Source: Nostoc foliaceum FACHB-393
GTDB lineage: Bacteria > Cyanobacteriota > Cyanobacteriia > Cyanobacteriales > Nostocaceae
Direction of reading: 5' to 3'
Assembly: GCF_014698505.1 (NCBI RefSeq)
Contig: NZ_JACJTD010000011.1
Coordinates: 107,687-171,686, forward strand
DNA length: 64,000 nucleotides
Shown: in pieces, positions 9,478-18,135 of the stretch
Layout: each line of letters opens with the position of its first letter
Position numbering within the stretch: position 1 is the stretch's first letter
Program-made: the position numbers and the translations under genes
Notes under the pieces: model-generated
Told to the model about the DNA's origin: nothing
The model's database searches: none
The model's input: the letters and a program-made list of their open reading frames with translations, nothing else

Positions 9478-9774
9478 ATGAGAGCCAAAATTGAAAATAA
9501 AGTGCTTTTTATTCATCATGAAGATTTACCAGAGTTTAAGAAGGGTGGTTCGGTGGTGCGAAACTCTTATTTCTGGGCGCTACGTTCAATTGCTGGTAAA
9601 GCTTCGCGTTATCGTGATTGGGAATACGAATCGGAGGTTTGGCTAGCGCTTTCACGAATGCTTTTGTCGTTTGCTGAATCTGGGTATTTGGGACTTAGAG
9701 AAACTTTGCTGGAGTTTCCTTTATCTCAAGGGGAAATTCCTAGTTTGCTGCGAGATGTGTCCACTTTTGAGTAG
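9478..9774 (+). CDS. Hypothetical protein, 98 residues
   Basis: A small soluble protein (MRAKIENKVLFIHHEDLPEF ...) that I do not recognise. It has a short N-terminal beta segment, then helices rich in aromatic and Arg residues, and an acidic C-terminus. There is no signal peptide or membrane segment. Its start lies just after a repeat-filled gap with only a weak upstream purine tract. Codon use looks like its neighbours and the frame is intact, so I favour a real gene. Confidence 0.55.
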   Translation: MRAKIENKVLFIHHEDLPEFKKGGSVVRNSYFWALRSIAGKASRYRDWEYESEVWLALSRMLLSFAESGYLGLRETLLEFPLSQGEIPSLLRDVSTFE

Positions 9775-9823
9775 CGTTGCTGCCGCGAGGATCAATTAGA
9801 GTTTCAGCTTAGATTATAAATCA

Positions 9824-10246
9824 TCAATTTTTAATAATTAAATAAGGGCAACAATCACATTCGCTATTTGCTTGTTTGGCGATCGCATTTGCTTGTTTGG
9901 CGATCACATTTGCTTGTTTGGCGATCGCATTTGCTTGTTTGGCGATCGCATTTGCTTGTTCGGCGATCGCATTTGCTTGTTTGGCGACAGCATTTGCTTG
10001 TTGGGCGGCTACATTTGCTTGTTTGGCGACAGCATTTGCTTGTTGGGCGATCGCATTTGCTTGTTGGGCGACTACATTTGCTTGTTGGGCGATCGCTTCC
10101 CCCTTCCCTCTTACTAAGGCGACAATCTGAAAATCGCTCGCAGTCAGTGCGGGGCTTAGATTTGACTTCTTCTTTTTTCTTTGTTTAATCCGTCCCTTGG
10201 TAACTAATATTACATAAATGAAATAATACTTGCACTCATCGGGCAC
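9824..10246 (-). CDS. Possible protein made of AIAKQAN-type heptads
   Basis: The minus-strand frame reads through an 11-copy minisatellite as heptads of the form A(I/V)A(K/Q)QAN from about residue 50 to 127, flanked by a basic N-terminal part (KGRIKQRKKKK) and a Cys-containing tail (SECDCCPYLIIKN). Such Ala-rich heptads could form a coiled coil. The start would be GTG and no good ribosome-binding site is visible. Because the unit is 21 bp, the plus-strand frames also stay open, so the open frame is weak evidence. It may equally be a non-coding repeat tract. Confidence 0.35.
   Translation of the reverse strand: MPDECKYYFIYVILVTKGRIKQRKKKKSNLSPALTASDFQIVALVRGKGEAIAQQANVVAQQANAIAQQANAVAKQANVAAQQANAVAKQANAIAEQANAIAKQANAIAKQANVIAKQANAIAKQANSECDCCPYLIIKN
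9866..10089. repeat. 21-bp minisatellite built on the HIP1 site, about 11 copies
   Basis: The unit is CGATCGCATTTGCTTGTTTGG. About half the units keep the HIP1 core GCGATCGC; others vary to CGATCAC, CGACAGC, CGACTAC or CGGCTAC, while ATTTGCTTGTT is invariant. There are no spacers, so this is not a CRISPR array. Confidence 0.9.
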
Positions 10247-10367
10247 TCAAATGAGCTTCAATCCGTCACGATTAGGCATCATGGACAAACCCTAGTTAAC
10301 AGTAGTGCTGAACCAAGGGTAGTGTGAGAAAACAATTAAGATGCAGCAGTTAGTGGAGGAGAGCAAC

Positions 10368-10757
10368 ATGAAAGTAGCGATTATTACTCAAACATTACTT
10401 ACAACTATAGGTTTGTTAGCTTTTTTTGCCCCAAGTAAAGCATCGGCTCAACTTATACCGCAACCTTGGGTTTCAGTCGGTGGAAAAGATGGTGATATAA
10501 CTTATGCTGTGGGAGCTAGGGCTTTGGATTTCGGGGTTGAGGTAGGAACTGGCCCTGATGGTTCTACGGGAGTAGATGTTTTAAGATTTATCAGTTTGCC
10601 TGTCATTTCACCTTATGTAGGAGTTGGACTTTATTCAGAGGATAAAGGTGTTGCAGTTTCAGGTGGCGTTCAGGTAGGTGCTACTGATAATGTTTTTGTT
10701 GGTGCTGGTTACAATTCTATTCGTGGCTTTAACGGGCAACTGGGAATAAGATTTTAA
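10368..10757 (+). CDS. Small secreted protein with beta-barrel-like C-terminal half
   Basis: The 129-residue product starts with a Sec signal peptide (MKVAIITQTLLTTIGLLAFF ... SKASA), probably cleaved before QLIPQPW. The rest is Gly-rich with alternating hydrophobic strands (DITYAVGARALDFGVEVG, GVAVSGGVQVGATDNVFVGA) and ends in LGIRF, a terminal Phe seen in outer-membrane barrels. It is short for a barrel, so it may be a periplasmic or surface protein. The ATG at 10368 has GGAGGA seven bases upstream, which decides the start over an earlier ATG at 10341. Confidence 0.7.
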   Translation: MKVAIITQTLLTTIGLLAFFAPSKASAQLIPQPWVSVGGKDGDITYAVGARALDFGVEVGTGPDGSTGVDVLRFISLPVISPYVGVGLYSEDKGVAVSGGVQVGATDNVFVGAGYNSIRGFNGQLGIRF

Positions 10758-10857
10758 CTAATTCGTAATTCGTAATTCGTAATTATTGGTGATCTTGAAT
10801 TAGTTGTGTTCTAAATCTACAACTAATTCAATTATGGATATCAATTACCAATTAATA

Positions 10858-13383
10858 TTATGCAGGGGGAATAATTGAAGTTAAGATTATTTCTCTGACA
10901 TACTCTGCGGAATCTTGCTGTAATGCTGATGCCGCGATCGCTTCACTCTCAACTATACTTAACCGAGTGATCGCTTGTTTCACTCCAGCTATGGCTTGAG
11001 GATTCACGCTCAATTCATCCAGTCCTAAACCTAATAAAATTGGTGTTGCTAAAGTATCTGCTGCCAATTCTCCACATAATCCTACCGAAATACCCGCCGC
11101 ATGGGCAGCTTGAATAGCTTGCTGCACCATTCGCAATACTGCTGGGTGTAGTGCATCAACCAAATTTGCCACGCGGGGATTAGTGCGATCGCTAGCCATG
11201 ACATACTGACTCAGATCATTAGTCCCTATACTAAAGAAGTCTACTTCAGCTGCTAACTGATCTGCGATCGCTACTGCTGCCGGAACCTCTACCATAATTC
11301 CTACTTTCATAGCTGCATCAAAGGAAATACCAGCTTGATTTAATTCAGCTTGCACTTCACCCAAAATTACCTTAGCTGCACGTACCTCAGTTACACTGGC
11401 AATCATCGGCAACATGATCTTAATTTGGTGTCCGACACTAGCTCTCAAAATTGCCCGTAACTGAGTTTTGAACAAATCTAGATGATCTAAACAGAAACGA
11501 ATTCCCCGCCAGCCTAAGAAAGGGTTAGCTTCTGGAAACCCTACTCTCAGATAAGGAAGTGGCTTATCACCACCGACATCTAGAGTACGAATAATCAACG
11601 GACGATTATCTAAAACTTGGGCGATCGCCTGATACACTTCTAGTTGTTCTTCTTCAGTGGGGGCGCTTGTCCTATCTAGATAGAGAAACTCTGTGCGGAG
11701 TAGCCCCACTCCTTCTGCACCGCTAGCCACCGCAACTTGTACATCACTTATACTCCCAATATTGGCAAAAACGCCAATTTGCCGACCATCACGAGTAATT
11801 GCTGGCTGGTGTGCTGTAGCTCGTGCTTCCTGTTGAGCAGTTTGCCAAGCTGACTGCTTTGCTGCTAGTAAATCCAGGATATGTGATTCTGGTTCTACCC
11901 AGGCTCTGCCACTTTCACCATCAAGTGCCATAAGTGTACCATCTGCCAAGTGCAACACCTGGGCATCTACTCCCAAAACTGCGGGAATACCCAATGTCCG
12001 GGCGATAATTGCGCTGTGAGAAGTGGCACTACCTGAAGTTGTACAAATACCCAACACCTTTGTCGGATCTAATCTAGCGGTATCTGAGGGAGTTAAATCT
12101 GTCGCTACTAAAATCGCCGGTTCCTCAAGATGCAGGTTAGGCGCAGCATTCCCAGCTAGTAATCGCAGTACCCTTTGCCCGACATCCACAACATCGTCAA
12201 CTCGCTCTTGCAGGTAAGAATCCTCAAGTGTACGGTAGGAAGCCGCTACTTCATCGACTACGGCTTGCCAAGCGGCTTCAGCATTTATATGGTTTTCTAA
12301 AATGCGTTTTTTAGCCGCTTCTAGCAAAACTGGATCTTCTAAAAATAGTAATTGGGCATCGAAGATGGCGGCTTCAGCGTCACCAATTTGCAGAGATGCT
12401 TGTGAGAATACTGCTTGAATTTCTTGTCTGGCTGTGTGGATTGCTGCTTGTAATCGTTGCCACTGGGCATCAGGTTCATCTACGTGGTATTCCGTAATCG
12501 AGATGTGGGTGGGTTGATAATGAACAACAGGTGCGATCGCTACTCCAGCAGAAGCTGCAATTCCCGAAAGTTCGCCGTGAGTTGCTGGTGTAACTTCATG
12601 GTGAAATGCTGGCGGAGAATTCAAAGCAACATTATCTTCACCAAAGTTATTTGCAAATAATGCCTGTAATGCCGTCAGCGCCTCATCTGCATCAGAACCA
12701 GTGGCAGTAATTACGAGTTCGTGTCCTTGACGCACCCCTAAAGTTGTGACTTGGTTAATACTGTCACCCCTAACTAGATCAGTATTTCTCGTTAAATTTC
12801 GTACTAAAATTTGAGATTGAAACTTGGCTGCGGTTGCGACAAACTGCGCTGCGGGACGAGCGTGTAATCCTAAGCGATTGCTCACAATCAGCCGGATTTC
12901 TTGGGTTGGTGATTCTACATTGGTTATTGTTGGGGTGTTGTGACTGGCAAGTGACAACGGCCGACTAACTACACCCAGTTGAGTTGCTTTTGCTTGGAGT
13001 GCGCCGCGTGCTTCCGCCATAACTTGGTGAATATCTCTACCAAGAGCAGCAGCTACCACAGCAGCGATCGCGCCTTCTACTAGAGGTGCTTCACACAAAT
13101 ACACTTTTTGCTGCTGTGCTTCTGGTAAAAACTCGATTGCCATTTCTGCACTCAGCAAAGCACTACCCAAATCCATTAACACTAAGACACCATCATCAGA
13201 GAAAACAGAAGCGATCGCTTCATAAACCTGGATGGGATCTGTACCCAATGGATTTTCCTGATCTTCAATACCTGCTGCAACCGCGATAGGGACTTGGCCC
13301 TGAACCATTTGCGCGGCGAGTTCCCGCACACCCAGAGCTAGTTGTTTACTGTGAGAAACGATAACAATTCCGATCACTGCCAC
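10858..13383 (-). CDS. dhaM: DhaM-type multiphosphoryl transfer protein: EIIA(Man)-like, HPr, enzyme I
   Basis: Passes phosphate from phosphoenolpyruvate to the dihydroxyacetone kinase complex. The 841 residues contain, in order, an EIIA domain (MAVIGIVIVSHSKQ with phospho-His 11), an HPr domain near 165-250 (NRLGLHARPAAQFV with its active His, and the DSINQV helix), and a full enzyme I near 265-830 (GSATSHSAIIARTLGIPAVL with the active His, LLRTEFLYL, GGDKPLPYLRVGFPEANPF, and FFSIGTNDLSQYVMASDR). The start is GTG. DhaM normally sits beside dhaK and dhaL; neither is in this window, so either they lie elsewhere or the protein has another acceptor. Confidence 0.9.
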   Translation of the reverse strand: MAVIGIVIVSHSKQLALGVRELAAQMVQGQVPIAVAAGIEDQENPLGTDPIQVYEAIASVFSDDGVLVLMDLGSALLSAEMAIEFLPEAQQQKVYLCEAPLVEGAIAAVVAAALGRDIHQVMAEARGALQAKATQLGVVSRPLSLASHNTPTITNVESPTQEIRLIVSNRLGLHARPAAQFVATAAKFQSQILVRNLTRNTDLVRGDSINQVTTLGVRQGHELVITATGSDADEALTALQALFANNFGEDNVALNSPPAFHHEVTPATHGELSGIAASAGVAIAPVVHYQPTHISITEYHVDEPDAQWQRLQAAIHTARQEIQAVFSQASLQIGDAEAAIFDAQLLFLEDPVLLEAAKKRILENHINAEAAWQAVVDEVAASYRTLEDSYLQERVDDVVDVGQRVLRLLAGNAAPNLHLEEPAILVATDLTPSDTARLDPTKVLGICTTSGSATSHSAIIARTLGIPAVLGVDAQVLHLADGTLMALDGESGRAWVEPESHILDLLAAKQSAWQTAQQEARATAHQPAITRDGRQIGVFANIGSISDVQVAVASGAEGVGLLRTEFLYLDRTSAPTEEEQLEVYQAIAQVLDNRPLIIRTLDVGGDKPLPYLRVGFPEANPFLGWRGIRFCLDHLDLFKTQLRAILRASVGHQIKIMLPMIASVTEVRAAKVILGEVQAELNQAGISFDAAMKVGIMVEVPAAVAIADQLAAEVDFFSIGTNDLSQYVMASDRTNPRVANLVDALHPAVLRMVQQAIQAAHAAGISVGLCGELAADTLATPILLGLGLDELSVNPQAIAGVKQAITRLSIVESEAIAASALQQDSAEYVREIILTSIIPPA

Positions 13384-13443
13384 ACCGTCAACCTTGTTGA
13401 GAGGTTTGCGTTAGCTAGTTATCCATTTCATTTTCCCATTCTG

Positions 13444-14640
13444 CTACAATTGCAACTGCCCGAAAATCTTCCGGTCTTTCCAGCTAGAAATACGAATAAA
13501 ATAGCCTTCTGTTACGGAAATACGTGGTCTCCACTCATAAACTCCATCGCTAGCAGTACGGGTAGAAATGTTTTGGATAAGTTTGTTCCCATCGTACAAC
13601 TTAATCGAGACATCGCCGTCAAAATTATCCTGCCACAATATTAAATAAGGCTGATCCTTCTTTGGAAGTACTTTCTTCGCTGGCTGACTGATCAAGATTT
13701 TTGGTGCAACCTGATTTTTGCTTTTCTTACGGAATCCCAGATAATGAGGTAGGTATCGAAAAGTAGGATTTTCTTGCAGATTAGATAGTTGGGGAACAAT
13801 AATGTTTCCGTTTTGGGAATTGAATAAATAAGTTGATCTGCCGCCGTCAACAGTAATAATATCTCCTTTGACTCCTAATTTACGTAATAAATCGGCTGCT
13901 TCATCCAGAGTTGTTTGGTTCACCGTCATAATCAACAAAAGCTCGTCACCTTTAACACCATCTTTGTTCAAAGTACCGATTATTTGATACTTATTCACTT
14001 GGTTTTGGGCTAATACTTTCGCCGGATGATCGCTGTATCGGTAAGTGACGATTGCATTCTTCACTGCTTTTTGGTTAAGAGGCGCACCGCTAACCTGGTT
14101 GTAATCTGTAATGTATGCCTGCTTGCTATCCCAGACTAAGGTCTTGAGGCGAATATTACTATAAAATTTATCTTTTGGTTCCTTGATTGGGCCATAAGGA
14201 CTATTGCCGCCACTGATGACTACACCATTGAGTTTAATTGGAAAGGATAATTGAGTACTAGATTGGTATTGCTCAAAAAAAGAACAATTAATTATTGAGA
14301 AAACGTTGTTTGCGTAAAGTTTTTTATATTCGTCTGCAACTTCAGAAAACAACTTATTTTTGAAAAAAGGGCTGTAATGTCCACCTTCTCCTTTATAATA
14401 TTTACCCTCATTTAGACCCATATTATCTACCTCTCCGGTAATTTGGTCTATCTGCATTTTGCCCAGCTCAATAACTTGTAAATATGCTTCGTTACCATTT
14501 GTTAATTGTTTTTTATATAAAGCTGCCCCATCTATAGTTTGGAGAGGCTGATAAGAAGATAGAGGGCTGAAAGTTTGGGCAATCAAAAGGCTACTCAGAA
14601 TTGGCAGCAAAAAAAGCAATAAATTGATTACAGTATTCAT
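13444..14640 (-). CDS. Phosphodiester glycosidase-family (NAGPA/DUF2233) exported protein
   Basis: A 398-residue exported protein with an N-terminal hydrophobic segment (MNTVINLLLFLLPILSSLLI). Around residues 85-300 it has the NAGPA-like fold hallmark: NNVFSIINCSFF early, and LLRKLGVKGDIITVDGGRST late, the Asp-Gly-Gly-Arg-Ser segment being typical. The last 90 residues (PYLILWQDNFDGDVSIKLYD ... DGVYEWRPRISV) resemble the Kre9/KNH-type beta-sandwich found in extracellular proteins. It probably acts on cell-surface sugar phosphodiesters; the substrate is unknown. It lies 60 bases downstream of the dhaM start but is probably transcribed separately. Confidence 0.75.
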   Translation of the reverse strand: MNTVINLLLFLLPILSSLLIAQTFSPLSSYQPLQTIDGAALYKKQLTNGNEAYLQVIELGKMQIDQITGEVDNMGLNEGKYYKGEGGHYSPFFKNKLFSEVADEYKKLYANNVFSIINCSFFEQYQSSTQLSFPIKLNGVVISGGNSPYGPIKEPKDKFYSNIRLKTLVWDSKQAYITDYNQVSGAPLNQKAVKNAIVTYRYSDHPAKVLAQNQVNKYQIIGTLNKDGVKGDELLLIMTVNQTTLDEAADLLRKLGVKGDIITVDGGRSTYLFNSQNGNIIVPQLSNLQENPTFRYLPHYLGFRKKSKNQVAPKILISQPAKKVLPKKDQPYLILWQDNFDGDVSIKLYDGNKLIQNISTRTASDGVYEWRPRISVTEGYFIRISSWKDRKIFGQLQL

Positions 14641-14718
14641 CCGTATTTTATTTAGTTAGAATTGACACTATTAGGTGTAATACCATTTAATGAAAATCTT
14701 GATATATATAGATTTACC

Positions 14719-14746
14719 GTAGGGTAGCACAGCGGTGCTACCCTAC
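14719..14746. repeat. Perfect 12-bp hairpin, GTAGGGTAGCAC type
   Basis: GTAGGGTAGCAC (14719-14730) and GTGCTACCCTAC (14735-14746) enclose AGCG. There is no U-run. It lies between divergent genes, so it is a dispersed palindrome rather than a terminator. Confidence 0.6.
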
Positions 14747-14892
14747 CAACATATTTGTATCAACCTTAAAGTTAAATAGTATAAATTTACGCTTACCGAG
14801 TTATTCTATAATCGAAATTTGAATGTCAGCTAGCTTTTAAAGCCAAGTTTCGAGTTCAGAAGGTCAACGTTGAAGTTCAAGAAGTCGAAACT

Positions 14893-14997
14893 TCAGGTGT
14901 ATAAAGCTTGTGAAATTTGTACAGCTTTGTTATATAAATCAACATGAGGATTAAGCAAACCTACTAAATATCCCATATCTGCAAATACAAACCGCAT
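14893..14997 (-). pseudogene. Truncated PIN-domain (VapC-like) toxin remnant
   Basis: A 34-codon minus-strand frame reads MRFVFADMGYLVGLLNPHVD then LYNKAVQISQALYT. This matches the opening strand and helix of PIN-domain ribonucleases, where the usual form is (F/V)xDTGYW(I/L)ALLNPxDxxHxxA. The first catalytic Asp is present (FAD), but the Thr after it is Met and the frame stops long before the remaining acidic residues. No antitoxin gene is visible. The rest of the gap (14641-15076) shows nothing else. Confidence 0.55.
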
Positions 14998-15076
14998 TAA
15001 TCTTTTCCTTGTGTACTGAGTTGATGAAGCACTAAAGAAACATTCTTTGTAGTATGATTCTGATTTTGTAATACTA

Positions 15077-16267
15077 ATGGTAAAAGAGATGACGGCTCAA
15101 TTTGAATACAGCACTCTCAGCCATCCGCAGGATATTCAGCAGCTGATGTATATCCTTGAGCAGTGTTTTATCAGCGGGCTTAGTGGCGAGGAAGCTTACA
15201 TCAACCTGATTGGTATAAAAAATTTCCGCATTATTCGGGGATTAGAGCAATTAGCTGGTGGATTGGCAACTCTGGATATGGGCCAGTGGTGGGGTGGTCA
15301 ACGTGTACCAATGACAGGAATCGCCGCAGTGGGCATTGCTCCAGAGTATCGTGGTTCGGGAGCTGCGATCGCTCTCATGCAGCACACCCTCAAAGAACTT
15401 TATGCTAGGGGTGTGGCGATTTCCGCTCTTTATCCGGCGGTTCAAACTTTGTACCGAAAAGTAGGTTATGAGCAGGGGGGTAGCTGGTGTATTTGGGAAG
15501 TTGCTACTAGGAATATCCAGGTGCGGGAGCAACCCCTACCTTTAGAACCAGTAGTGAGCATTAATCATGAAGTCTTTCATCAGCTATATCAGCAGCAGGC
15601 GAAACAAACGCATGGATATTTAGACAGACATCCAGCAATCTGGCAGCGAATAATCCAACCAGATGAGAAAGAAACAGTCTATGCCTATTTTATTGGTACT
15701 AAAGACCAGCCCCAAGGCTACATCATCTTTACTCAAGAGCGAACAGAGGATGGTGAAATCCTCTGGGTGAAAGATTGGGTACTGGGCACAGTTGCTGCTA
15801 CACAAACTTTCTGGTCTTTTCTAGCAAATCATCGCTCTCAAATTCACAAGGTGCGATGGAAGAGTTCTGCGATTGATTCCCTGACATTGCTACTACCAGA
15901 GCAAACTGCCAAGATATGGCGTGAGAGTCGTTGGATGCTACGGGTGATAGATGTAGTCAAGGCGCTGGAGGCGCGGGGTTATCCATTGGGAATCGAAACT
16001 GAATTGCACCTAGAAATTCAAGATAATTTGCTAACTGGAAATAATGATAAATTCATCCTTTCTGTTGCCAACGGACGTGGTGAAGTCACAAGAGGTGGAA
16101 AGGGCGAATTACAGCTAAATATCCGGGAATTGGCACCATTGTATACAAGTTTGTTTACCCCCTACCATTTGCAAATAGCGGGAAAACTTGATGGCACAGA
16201 AACGGCTATCATAGCAGCTACGCAAATATTTGCAGGTAGCTCTCCTTGGATGGCTGATTTCTTTTAA
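15077..16267 (+). CDS. Eis-family GNAT acetyltransferase with SCP2-like C-terminal domain
   Basis: A 396-residue protein with the Eis layout: a first GNAT domain (GIAAVGIAPEYRGSGAAIAL binds acetyl-CoA; ALYPAVQTLYRKVGYEQGG follows), a second degenerate GNAT domain, and a C-terminal sterol-carrier-like domain (FILSVANGRGEVTRGGKGEL ... LQIAGKLDGTE). It ends in Phe-Phe; in Eis the terminal carboxylate takes part in catalysis. Family members acetylate amines on aminoglycosides or proteins, but the target here is unknown. ATG 15077 and ATG 15089 are both possible starts. Confidence 0.87.
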   Translation: MVKEMTAQFEYSTLSHPQDIQQLMYILEQCFISGLSGEEAYINLIGIKNFRIIRGLEQLAGGLATLDMGQWWGGQRVPMTGIAAVGIAPEYRGSGAAIALMQHTLKELYARGVAISALYPAVQTLYRKVGYEQGGSWCIWEVATRNIQVREQPLPLEPVVSINHEVFHQLYQQQAKQTHGYLDRHPAIWQRIIQPDEKETVYAYFIGTKDQPQGYIIFTQERTEDGEILWVKDWVLGTVAATQTFWSFLANHRSQIHKVRWKSSAIDSLTLLLPEQTAKIWRESRWMLRVIDVVKALEARGYPLGIETELHLEIQDNLLTGNNDKFILSVANGRGEVTRGGKGELQLNIRELAPLYTSLFTPYHLQIAGKLDGTETAIIAATQIFAGSSPWMADFF

Positions 16268-16509
16268 GGGGAGTGGGGAAGGTTGGGCCTCCTCTGGGGA
16301 TAAGGGGTAATGGGGAAGGGATTAAACTGTTGTGCCTCCAGTTTTTACTCAACTCACATCCCCGACGCTCCCCAATCAGCAAAATATAAGTTGGAAACAT
16401 AATTAATCATTAGATCGTCGTTCCGCTAGATTAGCAATTTCTGTTGTCAATTCATATCATAAACAAGGCTGTCAGCGTTTTTTTGATAAATCATGATTAT
16501 CTAATCCTA

Positions 16510-16613
16510 GATAAGTAAGTAGAGATGAATCAATTAAAGTTTGTAGTTGGCGTTTGAGCGAAGATAGCGCCAACTACAAGCTACAAATTTGGATGATCTC
16601 TACATTACTTATC
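16510..16613. mobile_element. Palindromic MITE-like element, about 104 bp
   Basis: The ends GATAAGTAAGTAGAGAT and ATCTCTACATTACTTATC are inverted, and the centre pairs again as TTTGTAGTTGGCG with GCGCCAACTACAA. The whole element can fold into one long hairpin. It lies in the 470-base gap before the beta-lactamase-fold gene; the remainder is AT-rich with no gene seen. Confidence 0.65.
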
Positions 16614-16737
16614 ATCAAAAAAATAACTTAAGGGAATTTGTGTTTTCTGTCCTGAATTTCAGTATGATTATCAGAAAACAATCTAAGCTCAAGTTGATTA
16701 GTTGCTACCTACATAGTTGCATACCTACAATCACAAC

Positions 16738-18060
16738 ATGAAATCACATTTACTTGCGATCGGTTTAAGCAGTTTGCTTCTAGTTGCAGGACAAGCTAAA
16801 GCCTCACGATTACAGTCTTGGTACTTTGACTCTAAGCAAAACCAATTACACCTAACTACAACTTCTGGAATCCAACCAAAAGCCTTTTTATTAGATAATC
16901 CTAATCGATTAATAATTGACTTACCTGGAACTAGTTTTAATTCAGATAGTGTCAAAAAAAGTTTTGGTAATGCGATTAAAGAAATTCGTATCGGAAAACC
17001 AGACAGTAAAACAACTCGTTTTGTCGTAGAATTAGCTCCAGGTTATCATATTGCTTCCCGCAATCTATCTATCAAGGGAGATTCTCGTTCCCATTGGATT
17101 GTAAAATTCAACTCATTTGACCGCCAAAGCAATAACATTCCTGGGGAAAACAGAGAAGATGTTGCCATAAATTCTACAGATGCCTCAACATTTGCGGGAG
17201 TTGTAAATCTTGGCCAAGAAATGAAGGGTATCAGTTCTCAAATTCGCGCATTGTTAGCAACTTATAAAACATTGAATCCAGGAATATTTTTCTTAGATTT
17301 AGATACAGGTAACTATATAGATATTAATGGTGAAAAAAGATTTGCTGCTGCCAGTACAATAAAATTTCCCTTGTTAGTAGCTCTTTTTCAAGAAATAGAC
17401 GCTGGTAGAATTAAACTAACAGATAAATTAGTGATGCGGCGCGATTTAAGGGTTGGTGAAGCCGGAACTATGAAATACAAACCCGTCGGAACTAAATTTA
17501 GCGTCCTCCAAACTGCTACCTTGATGATGACGATTAGCGATAATACCGCAACAAATATGGTTCTTGATCGTTTAGGTGGTGCAGCAAAAGTTAACCAACG
17601 TTTTCGTAATTGGGGATTGCAAAATACAGCAATTCAGAATTTACTTCCAGACATTCCTGGCAAAAATACAACCAGTTCCAAAGATTTGGTCAGATTGGCG
17701 GCGTTAGTTTCTAACAATCGTTTGCTTTCCTCAAATAGCCGCAATCAAGTTTTAGGCATTATGCGCCGTGTCAAAACTAATAGTTTGCTACCAGCTGGTA
17801 TTGGTAAAGGAGCTAGGATCGCCCACAAAACTGGTACATTGAGATTTATCATTGGTGATGCGGGTATTATTGAAATGCCTAACGGTAAAAGCTATTTAGC
17901 AGGTGTTTTGGTGCAAAGACCAAACCACGATCGCAGAGCTGGAGATTTTGTCCGTGAAGTTTCTCGCAGAGTCTACAATTACCTAAACCAAGCCAGAGTT
18001 AGCAATATAGAACCGAACTCCAGCGATGCCTCCGGCGGGCTACGCCTACCCACTCGTTAG
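16738..18060 (+). CDS. AMIN-domain plus class A beta-lactamase-fold serine hydrolase
   Basis: An exported 440-residue protein. Signal peptide (LLAIGLSSLLLVAGQAKA), then an AMIN domain near 20-115 (FLLDNPNRLIIDLPGT, TTRFVVELAPGYHI) that targets peptidoglycan or the envelope, then a class A serine hydrolase domain with S-x-x-K (AASTIKFPLL near 206), S-D-N (MTISDNTATN near 266) and K-T-G (HKTGTL near 363). The omega-loop glutamate of true class A beta-lactamases (ExxLN) is absent: the segment reads NLLPDIPGKNTTSS. A peptidoglycan carboxypeptidase-like or regulatory role is therefore more likely than antibiotic hydrolysis. The last dozen codons (SSDASGGLRLPTR) derive from a dispersed DNA repeat. 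ATG 16738 gives the signal peptide. Confidence 0.85.
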   Translation: MKSHLLAIGLSSLLLVAGQAKASRLQSWYFDSKQNQLHLTTTSGIQPKAFLLDNPNRLIIDLPGTSFNSDSVKKSFGNAIKEIRIGKPDSKTTRFVVELAPGYHIASRNLSIKGDSRSHWIVKFNSFDRQSNNIPGENREDVAINSTDASTFAGVVNLGQEMKGISSQIRALLATYKTLNPGIFFLDLDTGNYIDINGEKRFAAASTIKFPLLVALFQEIDAGRIKLTDKLVMRRDLRVGEAGTMKYKPVGTKFSVLQTATLMMTISDNTATNMVLDRLGGAAKVNQRFRNWGLQNTAIQNLLPDIPGKNTTSSKDLVRLAALVSNNRLLSSNSRNQVLGIMRRVKTNSLLPAGIGKGARIAHKTGTLRFIIGDAGIIEMPNGKSYLAGVLVQRPNHDRRAGDFVREVSRRVYNYLNQARVSNIEPNSSDASGGLRLPTR

Positions 18061-18135
18061 CAATCAGGAGTGGGAAGTGGGGAGTTAAAAGTTTTTCTTC
18101 ATCTCCCTTACCCCACGCCTGAGTTACCTTGCTAC

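Noticed and set aside
9866..10089. CRISPR array
   Set aside because: The 21-bp units are directly adjacent and contain no unique spacers; no cas genes are nearby.
12023..13289. Plus-strand open frames within dhaM (12023-12217, 12457-12660, 13086-13289)
   Set aside because: They are antisense shadows of a well-supported gene and have no family motifs or 5' signals.
16738..18060. Functional class A beta-lactamase (resistance gene)
   Set aside because: The omega-loop Glu needed for deacylation is missing and an AMIN domain is fused, pointing to cell-wall function.
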